The notes beneath the pieces are model-generated. The model was given only the letters and a program-made list of their open reading frames with translations. It made no database searches and was not told where the DNA came from. From JAFLBI01 sp964616465 (GTDB lineage Bacteria; Bacteroidota; Bacteroidia; Chitinophagales; Chitinophagaceae), in the NCBI GenBank assembly GCA_964616465.1, contig CAZTTO010000004.1:1-64000 (forward strand): a stretch of 64,000 bases of DNA. Direction: 5' to 3'. Positions 25,717 through 35,150 of the stretch are shown here, in pieces (position 1 is the first letter of the stretch; every line of letters begins with the position of its first letter). Both the position numbers and the translations under genes were made by a program.

Positions 25717-26949
25717 TTAATTGAATTGAATGGCTTGTATAGGTTGAATTTTTCGAATTAAAAATGTAGGTAGCCATAAACTTAAAAAAGCAACTAGAAA
25801 TGTGGCCAAGACTACTAATGCAATTTGCCATCCAACTATAACAACAGGTGCAACTGAAACATAATAAGCTGTTTCATCTAGCTGAATGAAACCAGTTAAC
25901 AATTGAAGCCAGCAAATTAAAAGTCCAATTATAGCGCCTACACCTACACCTCTTAAAGCGATAAATGATGCGTAATACAAAAATATCTGTTGTATAAACC
26001 GGTCCTCTCCCCCCAACGCTTTTAAAATACCCACCATTCTAGTTCTTTCTAGGACCAGTACAAGTAAGCAAGTGAGTAAATTGATTAGCGCAACAATACC
26101 CATAATAATAAATACCACATTCCTGTTTACATTTTGAATCTCTAACCAGTCGAAAATATTGGGGAAGATACTTTCCATTGACCTTGCCAGCCATTCACTC
26201 GAAATGCTCTCATTAATTGCTAAACTTAATTCGTTAGATTCTTGAGGGGAGCTGGTAAAGACTTCATAGCCACTAACATAAGCTATATCGGTAGAAATGA
26301 TTCTTTGCAAGAGTCTTATATCAACCAAACAAAAAAGTTGATCGTATTCTTCTAAGCCAGTTTTATAAATTCCAGTTACATATAATTTTCTATAGGTGGA
26401 ACTACCAGTTGAAGTTTGAATGAAATGTAATTTGACGGTATCGTTGAGCGATAATTGTAGCTTATTGGCTAATAGTTCAGATATAACCAAACTTTTATCA
26501 TATAAACTATCTTCAAATTTGATAGAGCTACCTTTTATGATAAAATTATCGAGTTGTTTTCTTGGAAACAATGAATCAATACCTTTCAATAGGCTTCCTT
26601 CAATTTCTCCATTTTTTTCAATAACTGCAGATTTTGTTAAATAACTGTTTATACTAACGATCTGAGGAAAACGCTTTAGTTGTGATAAAATAGTGTCGTT
26701 TGTTTGTGCTAATTCGTCCTCAGCAATGAGCGATTTATTAAGGGTATAAGGTTGAATGCGAATATGCCCCCAGAAGCCAAATATTTTCTTTGAAATTGCA
26801 TCTTGAAATCCATTTACAAAACAAAGTGTTAGAATCATAGCAGCTACGCTTATAGATGTAGCTATAACAGATAATCGAATAATGAACCTTGAAAATGAAG
26901 GTTGTTGATTAAAAGTAATTTTTTGGGCTATATGAAATGCTGGGTGCAA
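25717..26949 (-). CDS. FtsX-type ABC transporter permease (LolE/MacB-like)
   Basis: The 410 residues have one membrane segment near 22-45, a large periplasmic domain (about 50-270) and three more segments ('VVFIIMGIVALINLLTCLLVLVLE' region, then about 320-345 and 370-395). This is the MacB/LolC-E/FtsX topology, with the 'RTRMVGILKALGG' coupling motif before the second segment pair. Such permeases release lipoproteins or act in stress responses with a separate ATPase, not found here. The only start with a good N-terminus is a TTG at 26949; no in-frame ATG precedes the first membrane segment. Confidence 0.87.
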   Translation of the reverse strand: MHPAFHIAQKITFNQQPSFSRFIIRLSVIATSISVAAMILTLCFVNGFQDAISKKIFGFWGHIRIQPYTLNKSLIAEDELAQTNDTILSQLKRFPQIVSINSYLTKSAVIEKNGEIEGSLLKGIDSLFPRKQLDNFIIKGSSIKFEDSLYDKSLVISELLANKLQLSLNDTVKLHFIQTSTGSSTYRKLYVTGIYKTGLEEYDQLFCLVDIRLLQRIISTDIAYVSGYEVFTSSPQESNELSLAINESISSEWLARSMESIFPNIFDWLEIQNVNRNVVFIIMGIVALINLLTCLLVLVLERTRMVGILKALGGEDRFIQQIFLYYASFIALRGVGVGAIIGLLICWLQLLTGFIQLDETAYYVSVAPVVIVGWQIALVVLATFLVAFLSLWLPTFLIRKIQPIQAIQFN

Positions 26950-27026
26950 TGGTTGATTTGTTAAAATTCAAAGCTACTGGTATAGATCCAAAGTTATTCA
27001 TTCAGGAGAATCTTTAACTTACAGCT

Positions 27027-28301
27027 ATGAAATTTAGGGTGTTATTCTTTTTTTTGTTCCATACTTATGCAATTTGGGCACAACGGAATGTAGAAGGAGT
27101 GGTAAGTGGACAAATTGCTGGCATAAAATTTTTTCAATCTGCTAACCAAATGAGTTTGCCACTCATGAAGTTGCAGCAACGTGAAGTGCTTGAGTTGCAT
27201 TTTGATGATTTGGATGGATATGCTAAGAACTACTTCTATACTTATGAGCTCTGTAATGCCGATTGGACTCCAGTACAATTGAGTGCGTTTGATTATATCA
27301 GCGGATTTACGCAGGGACGAATTACACAATTTAGGCCGTCTTCTGTTGCTTTTCAAAAGTATGTGCATTACCAAATTCGTTTGCCTGAATCGAGCTGTAT
27401 GCCAACGAGAAGTGGCAACTATATCCTGAAAGTTTTTTTGAATGGCGATACCAATCAACTTGTTTTTACCAAACGTATGTTGATTGCTGAAGATAAAGCT
27501 ACTATTGCTGCGCAGGTCTTACAGCCTTACCAGTCGCAGGTGTTTTTAACACATCAGCGTATTCAGTTTTCAGTAAATGCGGGTCGTATGCAATTGGTAA
27601 ATCCACAACAACAAATAAAAGTAGTTGTGGTACAGAACAACATGTGGGATCGGGCTGTAAGAAATATTCAACCTGTTTTTATTTGGGGGAATGTGCTGGA
27701 ATATAATGGTGAGCAAGATGTGGTATTTCCAGGTGGTAAAGAGTATCGCTGGGCAGATTTGCGCAGCTTTCGCTTTGTAAGTGACCGAATGGAGTCGGCC
27801 AATTTAAATGCTCGTCCAGTGGAAGTGGTAATGCGCCCCGACCAATCTAGGTCCAATTTGAGGTACATTTTTTTTCGAGACTTGAACGGCTGGTATGAAT
27901 TAGGAAGTACAGATATGATTACACACTGGTGGCAGGGAGATTTTGCTAGAGTAAAGTTTCAATATCAGCCACCTAATAGCAAGCCATTCGAAAAGGAGGA
28001 TTTGCATATGGTGGGAGAGTTGACTGGTTTTCAAATTTCTGATAGTTCTAAGATGAAGTTCAATGAACAGACTGGTGCTTATGAAAAAGAGTTATACTTG
28101 AAACAAGGTTATTATACTTATCAGTACATGACAAAAGAGCCTAATGCACCTCCTAAATCTGCCAATATTCAGAAAACAGAAGGCAACTTTTGGGAAACAG
28201 AAAATGAGTATTTGATTTTAGTCTATTATCGGGCATTGACAGGACGACACGATGAATTGGTAGCAGTTCAATCAATTCGTTCAGGTCCCGCACCTCGCTA
28301 A
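27027..28301 (+). CDS. Type IX secretion system plug protein (DUF5103)
   Basis: This 424-residue protein has a signal peptide (about 1-18, 'YAIWAQ') and matches the DUF5103 / T9SS plug family, with 'LHFDDLDGYAKNYFYTYELCNADW' elements such as 'YTYELCNADW', 'YVHYQIRLPES', 'GNYILKVFLNGDTNQLVFTKR' elements and a C-terminal 'YYTYQYMTKEP'. In Flavobacterium the plug protein closes the periplasmic side of the SprA translocon. The first window gene encodes a T9SS cargo, which agrees. It is a monocistronic gene directly upstream of the SRP RNA gene. Confidence 0.88.
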   Translation: MKFRVLFFFLFHTYAIWAQRNVEGVVSGQIAGIKFFQSANQMSLPLMKLQQREVLELHFDDLDGYAKNYFYTYELCNADWTPVQLSAFDYISGFTQGRITQFRPSSVAFQKYVHYQIRLPESSCMPTRSGNYILKVFLNGDTNQLVFTKRMLIAEDKATIAAQVLQPYQSQVFLTHQRIQFSVNAGRMQLVNPQQQIKVVVVQNNMWDRAVRNIQPVFIWGNVLEYNGEQDVVFPGGKEYRWADLRSFRFVSDRMESANLNARPVEVVMRPDQSRSNLRYIFFRDLNGWYELGSTDMITHWWQGDFARVKFQYQPPNSKPFEKEDLHMVGELTGFQISDSSKMKFNEQTGAYEKELYLKQGYYTYQYMTKEPNAPPKSANIQKTEGNFWETENEYLILVYYRALTGRHDELVAVQSIRSGPAPR

Positions 28302-28337
28302 TATTAATTTTTATACAAAAAATTCCACCTACTCCCT

Positions 28338-28345
28338 TACTTTTG
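28338..28345 (+). promoter_or_regulatory. TAnnTTTG promoter of the SRP RNA gene
   Basis: TACTTTTG at 28338-28345 lies six bases before the first paired base of the RNA, the distance expected for the Bacteroidota -7 box. A T-run at 28308-28312 may be the -33 region, though the spacing is long. Confidence 0.65.
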
Positions 28346-28348
28346 CAG

Positions 28349-28450
28349 CCGGCAGGTCTTACACGACCAGCTCCTGCAGAAACTCCCCAGGGTAGGAATA
28401 CAGCAAGGATAGGCGGTTGTAGCGGTGCGATGTGAGTAGCCTGCCCCTTT
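28349..28450 (+). ncRNA. ffs: Bacterial small signal recognition particle RNA (4.5S)
   Basis: The closing stem pairs GGCAGG (28351-28356) with CCTGCC (28440-28445) and a T-run follows. Inside lies the conserved SRP apical domain: CAGGGTAGGAATACAGCAAGG, split here as 'CCCAGGGTAGGAA' and 'CAGCAAGGATAGGC', matching the E. coli 4.5S tract (CAGGTCCGGAAGGAAGCAGC in part) in order and spacing. The 3' half 'GGTGCGATGTGAGTAGC' also matches. The RNA binds Ffh and works with FtsY, also encoded in this window. Ends are estimated from the stem and promoter. Confidence 0.9.
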
Positions 28451-28456
28451 TTTTTA
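28446..28456 (+). terminator. T-run terminating the SRP RNA
   Basis: Eight T follow directly on the closing stem of the SRP RNA, so the RNA's own helix acts as the terminator hairpin. Confidence 0.6.
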
Positions 28457-28476
28457 TTCAACTTTTTTTAATAACG

Positions 28477-28505
28477 GAGCAATTGCACATCATTGCTCCT
28501 TTTAT
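28477..28505 (+). terminator. Second hairpin with T-run before the transaldolase
   Basis: GGAGCAAT (28477-28484) and ATTGCTCC (28493-28500) form a perfect eight-base stem followed by TTTTA. It could back up the SRP RNA terminator or sit in the transaldolase leader. Confidence 0.6.
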
Positions 28506-28519
28506 TTAAATATTACAAC

Positions 28520-29170
28520 ATGAAATTCTTCATCGACACAGCAAATCTTGCACAAATTAAAGAAGCCAACGATTTAGGCATTTTGGATGGTGTAACTACC
28601 AATCCTTCTCTAATGGCTAAAGAAGGTATTCGCGGAGAAGAAGCCATTATCAATCACTATAAAACCATCTGCGAAGAGGTAGATGGTGATGTAAGTGCTG
28701 AAGTATTGAGTACCGATTTTAAAGGAATGATTGAAGAAGGGCAAAAATTTGCGGCAATTCACCCGAATATTGTGGTAAAAGTGCCCATGATTAAGGAAGG
28801 GGTAAAGGCATTGAAGTGGTTTACAGATAATGGAATTAAGACCAATTGTACCTTGGTGTTTTCTGCTGGTCAAGCAATTCTTGCTGCAAAAGCTGGAGCA
28901 ACCTATGTTTCGCCATTTATTGGTAGAATTGATGATAGCGGTTGGGATGGCATGGAGCTGATTAGCCAAATAAGACATATTTATGATATTCAAGGATTCA
29001 AAACTGAAATCCTTGCAGCTTCCATTCGAAATGCACTACATATTACTAAAGCTGCTGAAGCTGGTGCAGATGTATGTACTTGTCCACTTGATAGTATCCT
29101 TGGTTTATTAAAACATCCGTTGACCGATATAGGCTTAGCGAAGTTTTTAGAAGATGCTAAGAAAATGTAG
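28520..29170 (+). CDS. Small transaldolase / fructose-6-phosphate aldolase-like
   Basis: The ATG at 28520 gives a 216-residue protein that begins 'MKFFIDTANLAQIKEAN', the typical start of this family; upstream codons run into the hairpin at 28477-28500. It shows 'GVTTNPSLMAKEG' near 24 and the Schiff-base lysine in 'NIVVKVPM' (Lys87), plus 'LVFSAGQAILAAKAGATYVSPF' elements such as 'TYVSPFIGRIDD'. It interconverts sugar phosphates of the pentose phosphate pathway, or cleaves fructose-6-phosphate; sequence reading alone does not settle which. Confidence 0.9.
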   Translation: MKFFIDTANLAQIKEANDLGILDGVTTNPSLMAKEGIRGEEAIINHYKTICEEVDGDVSAEVLSTDFKGMIEEGQKFAAIHPNIVVKVPMIKEGVKALKWFTDNGIKTNCTLVFSAGQAILAAKAGATYVSPFIGRIDDSGWDGMELISQIRHIYDIQGFKTEILAASIRNALHITKAAEAGADVCTCPLDSILGLLKHPLTDIGLAKFLEDAKKM

Positions 29171-29192
29171 TCATACTTAATTCAAACGATTC

Positions 29193-29220
29193 ATCCACCT
29201 CCACAAGGGGTGGATTTTTT
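29193..29220 (+). terminator. Terminator of the transaldolase gene
   Basis: ATCCACC (29193-29199) pairs with GGTGGAT (29209-29215) and six T follow. It lies between convergent genes. Confidence 0.85.
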
Positions 29221-29626
29221 ATTGTCCTCGTATGAAATGAACTTTCTGAATCTTATTATTTTGGATAGTGTAAATGGCTATTGCAGAAACACCCGGCTGG
29301 TTTTTATCGAAAATGACCCATTCATGGTCAATTACAGTATTTCCCATTACCATTCTGTTTACCAGCTTGCAATTTAAATCTGTAAGCCTTTCAAACATTG
29401 GTTTGTATTGGCTGCGCATATTTTCTTTGCCTTTATACTGCAATTGATTTGGGAATATGTACACTTCTACACTGTCTGAATAAGGAACCAAAAAGGCCTC
29501 AATGTTTCTTTTGTTATAAGCATCTAATTGTTGCTGAGCTAGTTGTTCAGGCAAAGTCATGTTTTGCGAAAAGGATGCAATTGAAAGGCAAGAAAAAATC
29601 GTTACAATGAATATGAATTTACGCAT
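29219..29626 (-). CDS. Exported SnoaL/NTF2-like protein
   Basis: The 135-residue protein has a signal peptide (about 1-20, 'SIASFSQ') and an NTF2-like domain with 'LAQQQLDAYNKRNIEAFL', 'VPYSDSVEVYIFPNQ' and 'VIDHEWVIF' in the order of SnoaL-like cone folds. Proteins of this kind are small enzymes or ligand binders; no catalytic role can be read here. It is a single gene between two convergent or divergent neighbours. Confidence 0.8.
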   Translation of the reverse strand: MRKFIFIVTIFSCLSIASFSQNMTLPEQLAQQQLDAYNKRNIEAFLVPYSDSVEVYIFPNQLQYKGKENMRSQYKPMFERLTDLNCKLVNRMVMGNTVIDHEWVIFDKNQPGVSAIAIYTIQNNKIQKVHFIRGQ

Positions 29627-29690
29627 AGTTTTCTTTTAAAGGTAGAATAATTGCTGATAGAATTGTTAACTTGACAGCTAAATTGATACT

Positions 29691-32105
29691 ATGGCTTCTA
29701 GAATATGGCTACTCATATTGGTTTGTTTTCAATTTGCTGCAAATGCGCAGAATGCCTGGAAAGCACAAAATAATAATTGGAAAAAAATGGATGGATTTAT
29801 CCCTTTTTGGTGGGATGAATCTATGGGACGTATCTGGTGGGAAGTGGATCGCTTAGAACAGGAAATGCTTTATGTGAATAGTCTTTCATCTGGATTAGGA
29901 TCCAATGATATTGGTTTAGATAGAGGACAATTAGGTAATACTCGTATAGTAAAATTCCAGCGAGTAGGAAGAAGACTTTTCTTAACTCAGCCAAACTATA
30001 GTTATAGAGCTATTACATCCGATGCAATTGAAAGAAGAGCTGTTGAAGAATCATTTGCTCAATCAGTTATTGCAAGTTTTCTCATTGAAGAAGAAAAGGA
30101 TGGTAAAATCTTAATTGATGCAACTCCCTTTTTAGTAAGGGATGCACATGGAATTGCTGATAAGATTCGTTCTGCAAGACAAGGGACTTATGTATTCAAT
30201 GACTCGAGGTCGGCTATGTATATGCAGCGAACAAAAAATTTTCCAAAGAACAGTGAATTTGAAGCTACAATCACTTTTACTGGAGGAAGTGATGCAGGCA
30301 GATTGGTTAGATCTGTAACACCTAGTACAGAAGCTATCACTGTTCGAGTACATCATTCGTTGGTTCAACTGCCAGATACTGCAGGATTTCGTCCAAGAAA
30401 GTATGATGTTCGTTCAGGTTATTTCGGCATATCTTATTACAACTTTAGTAGTCCGGTAGATGATCCTATTCAAGAAATGCTTATTGCTCGACATAGGCTG
30501 AATAAAAAAGATCCATCTGCTTTAAAAAGCGAACCAATTCAGCCAATAGTGTATTACCTCGATCCTGGTACACCAGAACCAATTAGGTCGGCTCTATTAG
30601 AGGGCGGTGCTTGGTGGAATCAAGCTTTTGAAGCAGCTGGTTATATCAATGCCTTTCAAATTAAAATGCTTCCAGTAGATGCAGATCCAATGGACATTCG
30701 TTACAACATGATCAATTGGGTACACAGATCCACAAGAGGATGGAGTTATGGAGCATCTGTAACAGATCCTAGAACTGGAGAAATCATAAAAGGGCAAGTC
30801 ACTTTAGGTTCATTGCGAGTGAGACAAGATTACCTCATTTTCACAGGTTTATTATCGCCTTTTGAAGAAGGGAAGTCTGTTCCCGAAACTATGAAGCAAG
30901 CGGCTATACAAAGAATTCGTCAGCTTTGTGCTCATGAAATTGGACATACACTTGGACTTATGCATAACTATTCTTCAAGTGTACACAATAGGGCATCGGT
31001 GATGGACTATCCTCATCCATTAATCAAATTGAAAGGAAAGGAATTGGATTTCTCAGATGTATATACCAATGAAATTGGCGCTTGGGATAAACGTGCTATC
31101 ATATATGGATACCAAGATTTTCCAAAAGGTACAGATGAAGAAAAAGCATTGAGTCAAATTTTAAATGAAACGCATCAACTTGGCTTGTCCTTCTTGTCAG
31201 ATGCAGATGCAAGAGCGGCTGGTGGTATGCATCCAGATGCACATTTGTGGGATAATGGAATGGATGCTGCCGATGAGTTGAATAGGATAATGGATGTTAG
31301 GAAAGTGGCTTTGCAACAATTTTCAAAGCAGGTCGTTACAACGGGTACGCCATTGAGTAAAATGGAAGATGCTCTCGTTCCTGTATATAATTATCATCGA
31401 TATCAGGTAGAAGCAGTTACTAAGTCAATTGCTGGCATGAGGTATCAATACAGTGTAAAAGGAACCAAAAGTGAGCAAACAGTTCAGCCTTTATCTAAAG
31501 AACAACAGATGAAAGCAATGAAGGCAGTTCTTACCGCTTTAGATCCAGCTGAATTGGTTTTACCTGAACAATGTTTGCAGTGGATTCCGCCACGACCGCC
31601 AATGTATGAGCAAGTAGGAGAGGTCTTTTACAAAAGAACAGGAATGGCTTTGGATGCAATGAGTCCAGCAGAAGCTTTTACTGATTATGTATTTTCATTC
31701 ATATTTCATCCAGAACGCTTGCAGCGCCTCATTCAGCAAAAGGCGTTGTATGGGTTACCTGGGTTAGATGATGTACTAGATACTTTAGTGAATCATTTGT
31801 ATAAAAAGCCACTACCAAAGAATCCTTATCAAGCTCAAATTCAATGGCAGACTCGTCATTTATTGTTAACATGGATGATGGGGAGTTATCAGTCGGAGCG
31901 CATTGGATTTGAAGCTAAGTCCATCTTACACAATCGGATTCAATCATTGAGTGCCTACTGTGAAGCACAAGCAAAACAGCAACCTGCTCAAGCAGCTGCA
32001 TTTTCATATTTTGTGCAAAGAATAAAAGACAAAGCAAGCATCACACTACCACGACCTGCAGAAATAGCACAAGGTGCTCCAATAGGTTGTGATTATGAAT
32101 GGTGA
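29691..32105 (+). CDS. Exported zinc metalloprotease (metzincin-type, DUF5117/DUF4953 family)
   Basis: The 804-residue protein starts with a signal peptide (about 1-19, 'ANAQ'). The zinc site is 'HEIGHTLGLMH' (His415-His425), the metzincin HExxHxxGxxH motif, followed by 'SVMDYPHP', which supplies the Met-turn. The N-terminal half carries the DUF5117-like segments ('MDGFIPFWWDESMGRIWWEV', 'FVRDAHGIADKIR'-like region) and the C-terminus DUF4953-like segments. It is probably a secreted or periplasmic protease. Its 3' end overlaps the RNase HI gene by 13 bases on the opposite strand. Confidence 0.88.
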   Translation: MASRIWLLILVCFQFAANAQNAWKAQNNNWKKMDGFIPFWWDESMGRIWWEVDRLEQEMLYVNSLSSGLGSNDIGLDRGQLGNTRIVKFQRVGRRLFLTQPNYSYRAITSDAIERRAVEESFAQSVIASFLIEEEKDGKILIDATPFLVRDAHGIADKIRSARQGTYVFNDSRSAMYMQRTKNFPKNSEFEATITFTGGSDAGRLVRSVTPSTEAITVRVHHSLVQLPDTAGFRPRKYDVRSGYFGISYYNFSSPVDDPIQEMLIARHRLNKKDPSALKSEPIQPIVYYLDPGTPEPIRSALLEGGAWWNQAFEAAGYINAFQIKMLPVDADPMDIRYNMINWVHRSTRGWSYGASVTDPRTGEIIKGQVTLGSLRVRQDYLIFTGLLSPFEEGKSVPETMKQAAIQRIRQLCAHEIGHTLGLMHNYSSSVHNRASVMDYPHPLIKLKGKELDFSDVYTNEIGAWDKRAIIYGYQDFPKGTDEEKALSQILNETHQLGLSFLSDADARAAGGMHPDAHLWDNGMDAADELNRIMDVRKVALQQFSKQVVTTGTPLSKMEDALVPVYNYHRYQVEAVTKSIAGMRYQYSVKGTKSEQTVQPLSKEQQMKAMKAVLTALDPAELVLPEQCLQWIPPRPPMYEQVGEVFYKRTGMALDAMSPAEAFTDYVFSFIFHPERLQRLIQQKALYGLPGLDDVLDTLVNHLYKKPLPKNPYQAQIQWQTRHLLLTWMMGSYQSERIGFEAKSILHNRIQSLSAYCEAQAKQQPAQAAAFSYFVQRIKDKASITLPRPAEIAQGAPIGCDYEW

Positions 32106-32566
32106 TTTTCTGCTTCAAATACATGGTCGATGGCTAAATCATTTCCATCGGCTGCAGCAGTTGCTAGTTCATCGCAGCGGTTATTAAATGGATTGATGGC
32201 ATGTCCTTTGACCCATTGAAATTGTATGCGAAACTTTTGTGACAGCTGATGGTATTGCTTCCATAAATCGGCATTTTTCTTACCGCCTTTAAAATCGGTG
32301 GCTATCCATTTTTTCAACCAACCTTTTTCAACAGCATCTACAACATATTTGCTATCGGAGTAAATGATTATGGGAAAATCATTGCGCTTCAATTCTTGCA
32401 AAGCCACAATAACAGCAAGCAGTTCCATACGGTTGTTGGTGGTTAATCGATATCCGGCTGCCAGTTCTTTTTTTCTTCCTCCCCACATAAGTACTATACC
32501 ATAACCGCCTTTGCCAGGATTTCCTCTACAAGCCCCGTCTGTATAAATGGTTATATGTTCACTCAT
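32093..32566 (-). CDS. rnhA: Ribonuclease HI
   Basis: This 157-residue enzyme cuts RNA in RNA-DNA hybrids. The catalytic carboxylates are all visible: Asp10 in 'IYTDGACRGNPG', Glu48 in 'NNRMELLAV', Asp71 in 'YSDSKYV' and Asp132 in 'NNRCDELATAA', with His122 in 'WVKGHA'. It overlaps the end of the PhzF gene by ATGA, so the two are co-transcribed. The length is normal for the family. Confidence 0.95.
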   Translation of the reverse strand: MSEHITIYTDGACRGNPGKGGYGIVLMWGGRKKELAAGYRLTTNNRMELLAVIVALQELKRNDFPIIIYSDSKYVVDAVEKGWLKKWIATDFKGGKKNADLWKQYHQLSQKFRIQFQWVKGHAINPFNNRCDELATAAADGNDLAIDHVFEAENHHS

Positions 32567-33354
32567 GGAAGAAAAAAATGACCTTTTGAAAATGTGATGG
32601 CTGGTCCAGCAAGCAGGGTTCTATTGCCTTGAATTTGCAGCCAAACTTTACCTGGTCTTTGAGATCTCTGTTCTCCTATAAGAACTGTTGTTCCTAATCG
32701 TTCACTCCAATAAGGTGCAGTATGTGTAAAGGAAGAGCCTGTTACAGGATCCTCATTCACGCCGCTTTGCGGATAAAAGCACCTACAAACAAAATCTACC
32801 TCTTTACCAGGAGCAGTAACAATGATACCTCTTGAAGGAATAGTGGCCAGTATATCAAAGTTCGGATGTAAGGCATCAATGGCATCTTGGTTTTCTAAGA
32901 CGACCATCCAGTCCATGGAAGAAGTAAAAGCAGCTTCATATTTTTGAATGCCTAATCCATGTAATAGAACAGAGTCGTCCCCATTTAGTATTTCAAGTTG
33001 AGTTGAAGGGAAATTGAGTTGATAACCCTGCGGATGTTTTTGAACGATTAATTCACCGCTCATTGACTCGAACTGTATATTAGGCAGTACGTATCCTAAT
33101 TCAGTGTAAAGAATATGTGCTGTGGCAAGAGTTGCATGTCCGCATAGCGCCACTTCAACAGTTGGAGTAAACCAACGAATATGAAAGCCTTTTTCGGTAG
33201 GAACAAAGAATACTGTTTCAGATAAATTATTTTCCGCAGCAATGCTTTGCATAGTTGCATCGGGCAACCAATTTTGCAGTGGACAAACCGCAGCGGGATT
33301 TCCTTCAAAAACATTGGCAGCAAAAGCATCAACAATATATACAGGATATTGCAT
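32563..33354 (-). CDS. PhzF family isomerase/epimerase
   Basis: The 263 residues show the PhzF diaminopimelate-epimerase-like fold: 'VDAFAANVFEGNPAAV', the catalytic Glu46 in 'AAENNLSETVFF', 'LCGHATLATAHIL' and, near the end, 'GVNEDPVTGSSFTHTAPYW'. Family members isomerise small metabolites; the substrate here is unknown and a phenazine role is unlikely because no other phz genes are present. It is translationally coupled to rnhA. Confidence 0.9.
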   Translation of the reverse strand: MQYPVYIVDAFAANVFEGNPAAVCPLQNWLPDATMQSIAAENNLSETVFFVPTEKGFHIRWFTPTVEVALCGHATLATAHILYTELGYVLPNIQFESMSGELIVQKHPQGYQLNFPSTQLEILNGDDSVLLHGLGIQKYEAAFTSSMDWMVVLENQDAIDALHPNFDILATIPSRGIIVTAPGKEVDFVCRCFYPQSGVNEDPVTGSSFTHTAPYWSERLGTTVLIGEQRSQRPGKVWLQIQGNRTLLAGPAITFSKGHFFLP

Positions 33355-33395
33355 GAAATTATTTTTGCTGCAAGATCGCAGAATTCATTGAAAGA

Positions 33396-35024
33396 TTATA
33401 CCTGAAATACACCTGTTTTTAAAGCAGCCATATCTGGATTATGATTAGCTGCTGCTATACCTTCGCTAATGACTCTTCTTGTTTCTGCTGGATGAATAAT
33501 ACCATCTACCCATAAGCGAGCAGCAGCATAGTAAGGAGTAGTTTGCTGCTCATATTTTCCTTTAATATTTTGCAGCATTTGTTGTTCTTCTTCAGGCGAT
33601 AAAGTTTTGCCCTTTGCTTTCATAGCACTTACTTGAATTTGAAGAAGTGTTTTTGCAGCTTGTTCACCACCCATTACAGCAATTTTTGCACTTGGCCATG
33701 CAAAGATGAGTCTTGGATCATATGCTTTACCGCACATTGCATAGTTACCTGCACCATAACTATTACCTGTAATGATGGTGAATTTTGGAACAACAGAATT
33801 AGCAACGGCATTCACAAGTTTAGCCCCGTCTTTAATAATGCCACTATGTTCACTTCTGCTTCCTACCATAAAGCCTGTTACGTCTTGTAAAAAAACAAGC
33901 GGTATTTTCTTTTGGTTACAGTTTAAAATGAAGCGAGCAGCTTTATCGGCACTATCATTATAAATAACTCCCCCCATTTGCATTTCGCCTTTCTTGCTTT
34001 TAACAATCAAACGTTGATTGGCAACAATACCAACAGCCCATCCATCGATGCGCGCATAACCACATAGAATGGTTTTGCCATAGTCCTTTTTAAATTCATC
34101 AAATTCACCTCCATCTACTAAGTGTTCAATTATTTCACGCACGTCGTATGGTTTTGCATTGCCTTTGCTCATGATAGAACATATTTCATCAATTGGCTTT
34201 GCTGGTAATTGAGGTTGAATACGATTGAAGCCCGCCTTCGTGGGTTCTCCCAACTTCGACATAATTTTTCGAATATGTTCAATGCATGCTTGTTCTGTTG
34301 GGAATTTATAATCGGCAATGCCACTAATTTCTGTATGTGTAACTGCTCCTCCTAGGGTTTCATTGTCAATATCTTCACCTATTGCAGCTTTTACAAGATA
34401 GCTGCCCGCTAAGAAAATGCTTCCATTTCCTTCCACCATCAACGTTTCATCGCTCATTATGGGTAGGTAAGCACCTCCTGCCACACATGCTCCCATAACT
34501 GCTGCAATTTGAGTGATACCTTGCGCACTCATGATTGCATTGTTACGAAAGATTCTTCCAAAATGTTCTTTATCAGGAAATATTTCGTCTTGCATTGGAA
34601 GGAAAACCCCTGCACTGTCTACAAGGTAAATGATGGGCAGTTTATTTTCCATTGCAATTTCTTGCATTCGAAGATTTTTCTTGCCGCTAATTGGAAACCA
34701 GGCACCCGCTTTCACAGTTTGGTCATTTGCAACAATTACGCATTGACGTCCGCTTACATATCCAATACCTGCTACTGTGCCACCAGCAGGACAACCGCCA
34801 TACTCTTCATACATTCCCCATCCCGCAAAAATGCCAATCTCTGTAAAAGAAGTATTCTTATCGCATAACAATTCAATTCGTTCTCTAGGTGTAAGCTTGT
34901 TTTTCTCTTTTTGCTTAGCTATACTTGAAGCACCGCCACCTTGTTTGATTTTATCCATCATTTGACGGGTTTCGCTCCACTTCATTTTCATCCAATCTTC
35001 ATTGCGGTTTCTTTCCAGATTCAT
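33396..35024 (-). CDS. Acyl-CoA carboxylase, carboxyltransferase (beta) subunit
   Basis: The 542-residue protein is a carboxyltransferase of the methylcrotonyl/propionyl-CoA carboxylase type. Visible features are 'GGCPAGGTVAGIGYVSG', 'DSAGVFLPMQDEIFPD', 'GACVAGGAYLPIMSDE' and 'IFLAGSYLVKAAIGE', closest in pattern to methylcrotonyl-CoA carboxylase beta, and 'FLQDVTGFMVGSRSE' with 'GNSYGAGNYAMCGKAY' in the C-terminal half. It needs a biotin-carrying alpha subunit, which is not nearby. The substrate (methylcrotonyl-, propionyl- or geranyl-CoA) is not settled. Confidence 0.9.
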   Translation of the reverse strand: MNLERNRNEDWMKMKWSETRQMMDKIKQGGGASSIAKQKEKNKLTPRERIELLCDKNTSFTEIGIFAGWGMYEEYGGCPAGGTVAGIGYVSGRQCVIVANDQTVKAGAWFPISGKKNLRMQEIAMENKLPIIYLVDSAGVFLPMQDEIFPDKEHFGRIFRNNAIMSAQGITQIAAVMGACVAGGAYLPIMSDETLMVEGNGSIFLAGSYLVKAAIGEDIDNETLGGAVTHTEISGIADYKFPTEQACIEHIRKIMSKLGEPTKAGFNRIQPQLPAKPIDEICSIMSKGNAKPYDVREIIEHLVDGGEFDEFKKDYGKTILCGYARIDGWAVGIVANQRLIVKSKKGEMQMGGVIYNDSADKAARFILNCNQKKIPLVFLQDVTGFMVGSRSEHSGIIKDGAKLVNAVANSVVPKFTIITGNSYGAGNYAMCGKAYDPRLIFAWPSAKIAVMGGEQAAKTLLQIQVSAMKAKGKTLSPEEEQQMLQNIKGKYEQQTTPYYAAARLWVDGIIHPAETRRVISEGIAAANHNPDMAALKTGVFQV

Positions 35025-35046
35025 ATGCGAACAGTTGTTAGTTTCG

Positions 35047-35054
35047 CAAAGATA
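35047..35054 (-). promoter_or_regulatory. TAnnTTTG promoter of the acyl-CoA carboxylase gene
   Basis: On the minus strand TATCTTTG occupies 35054-35047, 22 bases before the start at 35024. Confidence 0.6.
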
Positions 35055-35150
35055 GGGGGAAGGTGCAATGCAGTTGCAGAAAGAGAATTTAAATAGGACT
35101 AACCAGTATTCTAATTTTCAGAAAACAATGTTAAACCCTCGCAAAAAAAG

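Noticed and set aside
28153..28461. A minus-strand 102-residue open frame across the SRP RNA
   Set aside because: It covers the SRP RNA gene and the end of the plug gene and has no recognisable protein pattern.
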